29,634 nt of DNA from Desulfurococcales archaeon (GTDB taxonomy: Archaea > Thermoproteota > Thermoprotei_A > Sulfolobales > Desulfurococcaceae), in contig JAMOPC010000475.1 in the NCBI GenBank assembly GCA_027064845.1, positions 1 through 29,634 on the forward strand, in the 5' to 3' direction. A program made the translations under genes and the position numbers. Below the pieces are notes generated by a model. It did not search any database. It was given only the letters and a program-made list of their open reading frames with translations, and was not told where the DNA came from. Below are positions 27,874 to 29,634 of the stretch, piece after piece; the first letter of the stretch is position 1, and each line of letters opens with the position of its first letter.

Positions 27874-27916
27874 TATCCCCCGTAAATATATGCGTGTATG
27901 ATTATTAAAAAAGATG
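27874..27916 (-). promoter_or_regulatory. Right-module promoter, CGGGG type (copy 1)
   Basis: On the - strand the order is CATCTTTTTTAATAATCATA, CACGC, ATATATTTACGGGGGATA. The same order and most bases recur at 28477-28512 before another gene. The T-rich part probably serves as both TATA region and terminator of the upstream gene. Confidence 0.55.
27907..27912 (-). terminator. T6 tract
   Basis: Six T residues on the - strand follow the stop at 27925 by about 12 nt and overlap the next gene's promoter. Confidence 0.45.
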
Positions 27917-27924
27917 GTGTATGG

Positions 27925-28470
27925 TTATTTGTATCGGCATTCCCATAGTTTGTTTGAAATATAGTTATCTATGTCATTGTCTTTAATGTATAGGATTATT
28001 AGTGTTATGATATATGTTATGCTTAGTATTATTGTTGTTGGGTTGAATAATTTCCATAGTGTTGCTTCGCCTATTAGTTCTTTTATTTCTTGTATGGATT
28101 GTTTAAGGTTTGCTATGTATTGGTGGTAGGCGTATTGTGTTAGGTTCATTTTCTCCACTTCTCTAGTAGTGTTTATTAGTTCTCCCAGTTTCTGCCTAAT
28201 ATGGTTGAAGTCTGTTCTAGGTGTTGGGTATAGCCATTTCGGGTTTCCGTGATATGGTTCTAGGTTTTCATATGCTTTTACCAGTTCCTGTCTTATCTCG
28301 GTTGCGTTGGTTAGTGTTGTTGCAAGGTCTAGGCGTGATACTATGTCTCTATCTATTGGGTACATGTTATCATATACAGCTAACGGCACCAGTATGAATG
28401 GTGCTACCAGTATAGCTATCCATAATAGCGAGTAGAGTATGTCAAGTATCTGCCATGCAAGACATTTCAT
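27925..28470 (-). CDS. Membrane protein with two transmembrane ends and helical loop
   Basis: This 181-residue protein has a first transmembrane helix at about 8-33 (ILDILYSLLWIAILVAPFIL) and a last at 145-163 (TTIILSITYIITLIILYIK). Between them is a long helical region with EIRQELVKAYENLEPYHGNP and HIRQKLGELINTTREVEKMN. ATG 28470 follows ACGGGGGATAAAATAC; the longer open frame is not supported. N-x-T sites (LTNATEI, INTTREV, MNLTQ) would suit glycosylation if the loop is outside. A surface or exit role is possible. No family is recognised. Confidence 0.75.
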   Translation of the reverse strand: MKCLAWQILDILYSLLWIAILVAPFILVPLAVYDNMYPIDRDIVSRLDLATTLTNATEIRQELVKAYENLEPYHGNPKWLYPTPRTDFNHIRQKLGELINTTREVEKMNLTQYAYHQYIANLKQSIQEIKELIGEATLWKLFNPTTIILSITYIITLIILYIKDNDIDNYISNKLWECRYK

Positions 28471-28476
28471 GTATTT

Positions 28477-28512
28477 TATCCCCCGTAAAGGTGTATTATT
28501 ATTAAAAAGATG
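28477..28512 (-). promoter_or_regulatory. Right-module promoter, CGGGG type (copy 2)
   Basis: On the - strand it reads CATCTTTTTAATAATAATAC, then ACC and TTTACGGGGGATA, closely matching the unit at 27874-27916. The only notable differences are a shorter spacer and one T fewer. Confidence 0.55.
28504..28508 (-). terminator. T5 tract
   Basis: Five T residues on the - strand lie about 10 nt after the stop at 28518 and overlap the promoter of the following gene. Confidence 0.35.
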
Positions 28513-28517
28513 ATGTT

Positions 28518-28880
28518 TTACCAGCATATGTGGTAGCATGGTTTTCCCCTGTGTTTTTCTAGGAATTTTATTAGTTTTTCCTTTGTCGTGTATAGGTTGT
28601 AGACTGTGTTGTTTCTCCATTCTATCTTTTTTATCTTCTCTATGAGTTCGTCGTTTATTGTTATGGGTTCTTCTCCGTAGCTCGGTATTATTTCTGCTAG
28701 TCTACGTATTGGTTCTGGTATGAATGCCTTCGGGTCGTTGAACAGCATGGCTTTTAGAAAACTGCATTCACCAATACTTATATGTGGTTGTTCTATGGCT
28801 TTTCTACAGTCTAAGTCTGTGTTTAATCCCTGTCTTTTTATTGGTGGTTTGCCTATATGTATTGTGAAATCACATCCCAT
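28518..28880 (-). CDS. Cys-containing protein of unknown function
   Basis: This 120-residue protein begins MGCDFTIHIGKPPIKRQGLN and is mixed alpha/beta. It has scattered cysteines (Cys3, DLDCRKA, IGECSF and a Cys-x3-Cys at the end, KPCYHICW) and a helical middle (IRRLAEIIPSYGEEPITIND). ATAACGGGGATAATT precedes the ATG. No family is recognised. It is a free-standing transcription unit with its own promoter and T-tract. Confidence 0.7.
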   Translation of the reverse strand: MGCDFTIHIGKPPIKRQGLNTDLDCRKAIEQPHISIGECSFLKAMLFNDPKAFIPEPIRRLAEIIPSYGEEPITINDELIEKIKKIEWRNNTVYNLYTTKEKLIKFLEKHRGKPCYHICW

Positions 28881-28910
28881 AATTATCCCCGTTATATAAA
28901 ATAAGGTGTG

Positions 28911-29390
28911 CTATAATATTTTACTTGATACGTATATTATTCTTTCCCTGTGCTTGAGCTGAGACAATATTGTTTTTGCTTTGTCTTCTCTGAATACCTC
29001 ACGTATTTCTCCTCTTTTGTTTGTCCATATGAGTAGTGGTTCTGGCGATGGTAGTTTGTCTGGGTCTATTTTCCTGTATTCTATTGTTTCTATGTAGTAG
29101 GGTATTGTTCTACGCATAGCAACGGTTACGTATTTCTTCCTCTCCATGAAGACCCTTATCAAGTCGTTTCTTATCAACCATATAATGGGTTTCGTGAATC
29201 TGAATCTAAACTTTAGTGCTACATGGTATTTTATCTTTGGGCATAATCCATAGTTTGGCTCATGGAATATTATGTATATGTATTCTGGATTTAGTGTGAA
29301 GTATTTCCATCTCTTCCTAAACGTTGCCCCAAAACCCTTCTCTACAAGAATATTGTATTCTTCCCTACTCATAGCTCGGTAAACAAGCAT
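28911..29390 (-). CDS. Unknown protein, weakly ADP-ribosyltransferase-like start
   Basis: The N-terminus of this 159-residue protein, MLVYRAMSREEYNILVEKGF, followed by KYFTLNPEYIYIIF, recalls the opening of small ADP-ribosyltransferase/RES-type folds (Arg strand, then an (F/Y)-(S/T) strand after a Gly). The remainder (KIKYHVALKFRFRFTKPIIW, RKKYVTVAMRRTIPYYIETI) is beta-rich, basic and aromatic. I cannot find a convincing catalytic Glu motif, so the assignment is only a lead. It starts at ATG 29390 after TTTCGGGGAACAAAC. Confidence 0.55.
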   Translation of the reverse strand: MLVYRAMSREEYNILVEKGFGATFRKRWKYFTLNPEYIYIIFHEPNYGLCPKIKYHVALKFRFRFTKPIIWLIRNDLIRVFMERKKYVTVAMRRTIPYYIETIEYRKIDPDKLPSPEPLLIWTNKRGEIREVFREDKAKTILSQLKHRERIIYVSSKIL

Positions 29391-29409
29391 GTTTGTTCCC
29401 CGAAACAGG

Positions 29410-29634
29410 TTAGGATGAAAAAACTATTTTGATTGTTTTAGTTATTTTTCTGCCTATGTATTTGCTTATTCTCTCTAGCAGTAGGTCTGTTTTATTGTGT
29501 AGTTCTGCGTCTATGGGTTTCCAGTTAATATAGTCGAATCCATATACTTTGTAGTTGTTGTCGCTGAAATGTATGGTTATACTGACGAGTTTTTCTGTTC
29601 CAGAGTATTTGGTTATTGAGGCATAGAATAGCCT
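29410..29634 (-). CDS. Partial gene cut by the right edge
   Basis: The 74 visible codons run from the window end to a TAA at 29410-29412; the start lies outside. Visible sequence includes LFYASITKYSGTEKLVSITI, HFSDNNYKVYGFDYINWKPI and a helical C-terminus (KTDLLLERISKYIGRKITKT). The strand SITIHFSDNNYKVYG vaguely resembles CITVNNDYKIYV in the 45-residue protein at 22368. A T6 lies within its last codons. The function is unknown. Confidence 0.65.
   Translation of the reverse strand, partial: RLFYASITKYSGTEKLVSITIHFSDNNYKVYGFDYINWKPIDAELHNKTDLLLERISKYIGRKITKTIKIVFSS

Overview
The window looks like part of the genome of a virus, or a virus-like extrachromosomal element, of a hyperthermophilic archaeon. 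By eye it has low GC, gene starts preceded by GGTGAT or GGTGGT, TATA-type boxes, T-run terminators, AGA/AGG and ATA codons, Lys/Glu/Ile-rich proteins, and many ribbon-helix-helix (RHH) and small zinc proteins. Together these point to Archaea, most likely a crenarchaeon, although the phylum is not proven. I see no rRNA, tRNA, CRISPR array, insertion sequence, integrase, DNA polymerase, terminase, portal or recognisable capsid fold. The element therefore does not resemble a tailed phage or any archaeal virus group I can name from its hallmark genes.

The left module (1-16.6 kb, mostly + strand) looks like the virion module. It starts with a double-RHH regulator and three small related proteins, then a coiled-coil operon (1.5-3.6 kb). 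Next come a likely abundant virion protein (4.5 kb), two beta-helix fibre paralogues (5.2 and 9.0 kb), a divergent pair of a transglutaminase-like protein and a 528-residue orphan (6.5-8.6 kb), and a run of small beta-rich proteins (11.0-13.4 kb). A surface cassette at 13.4-17.8 kb encodes Ig-like domains and/or C-terminal membrane anchors ending in Lys/Arg, so the particle is probably membrane-containing or enveloped, or displays spikes on the infected cell.

The right module (16.6-29.6 kb, almost all - strand) looks like the regulation and genome-maintenance module. It holds RHH, C2H2, AbrB-like and multi-HTH DNA-binding proteins, a PD-(D/E)XK nuclease candidate, a calcineurin-like phosphoesterase (the only + strand gene there), an AAA+ ATPase with N-terminal zinc ribbon, zinc-ribbon and DnaJ-like zinc-knuckle miniproteins, and several two-helix membrane proteins. 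Many of its genes begin just after a CGGGG motif that I do not see before left-module genes, and several are separated by a T-tract, which suggests many short transcription units.

The most unusual non-coding stretches are a repeat- and hairpin-rich gap at 23.4-23.8 kb (candidate origin or structured RNA) and a 58-nt, 71% GC inverted-repeat island at 19.11-19.17 kb. A small membrane gene at 10.6-10.9 kb is split by two -1 frame offsets at T-runs. The last gene runs off the right edge.
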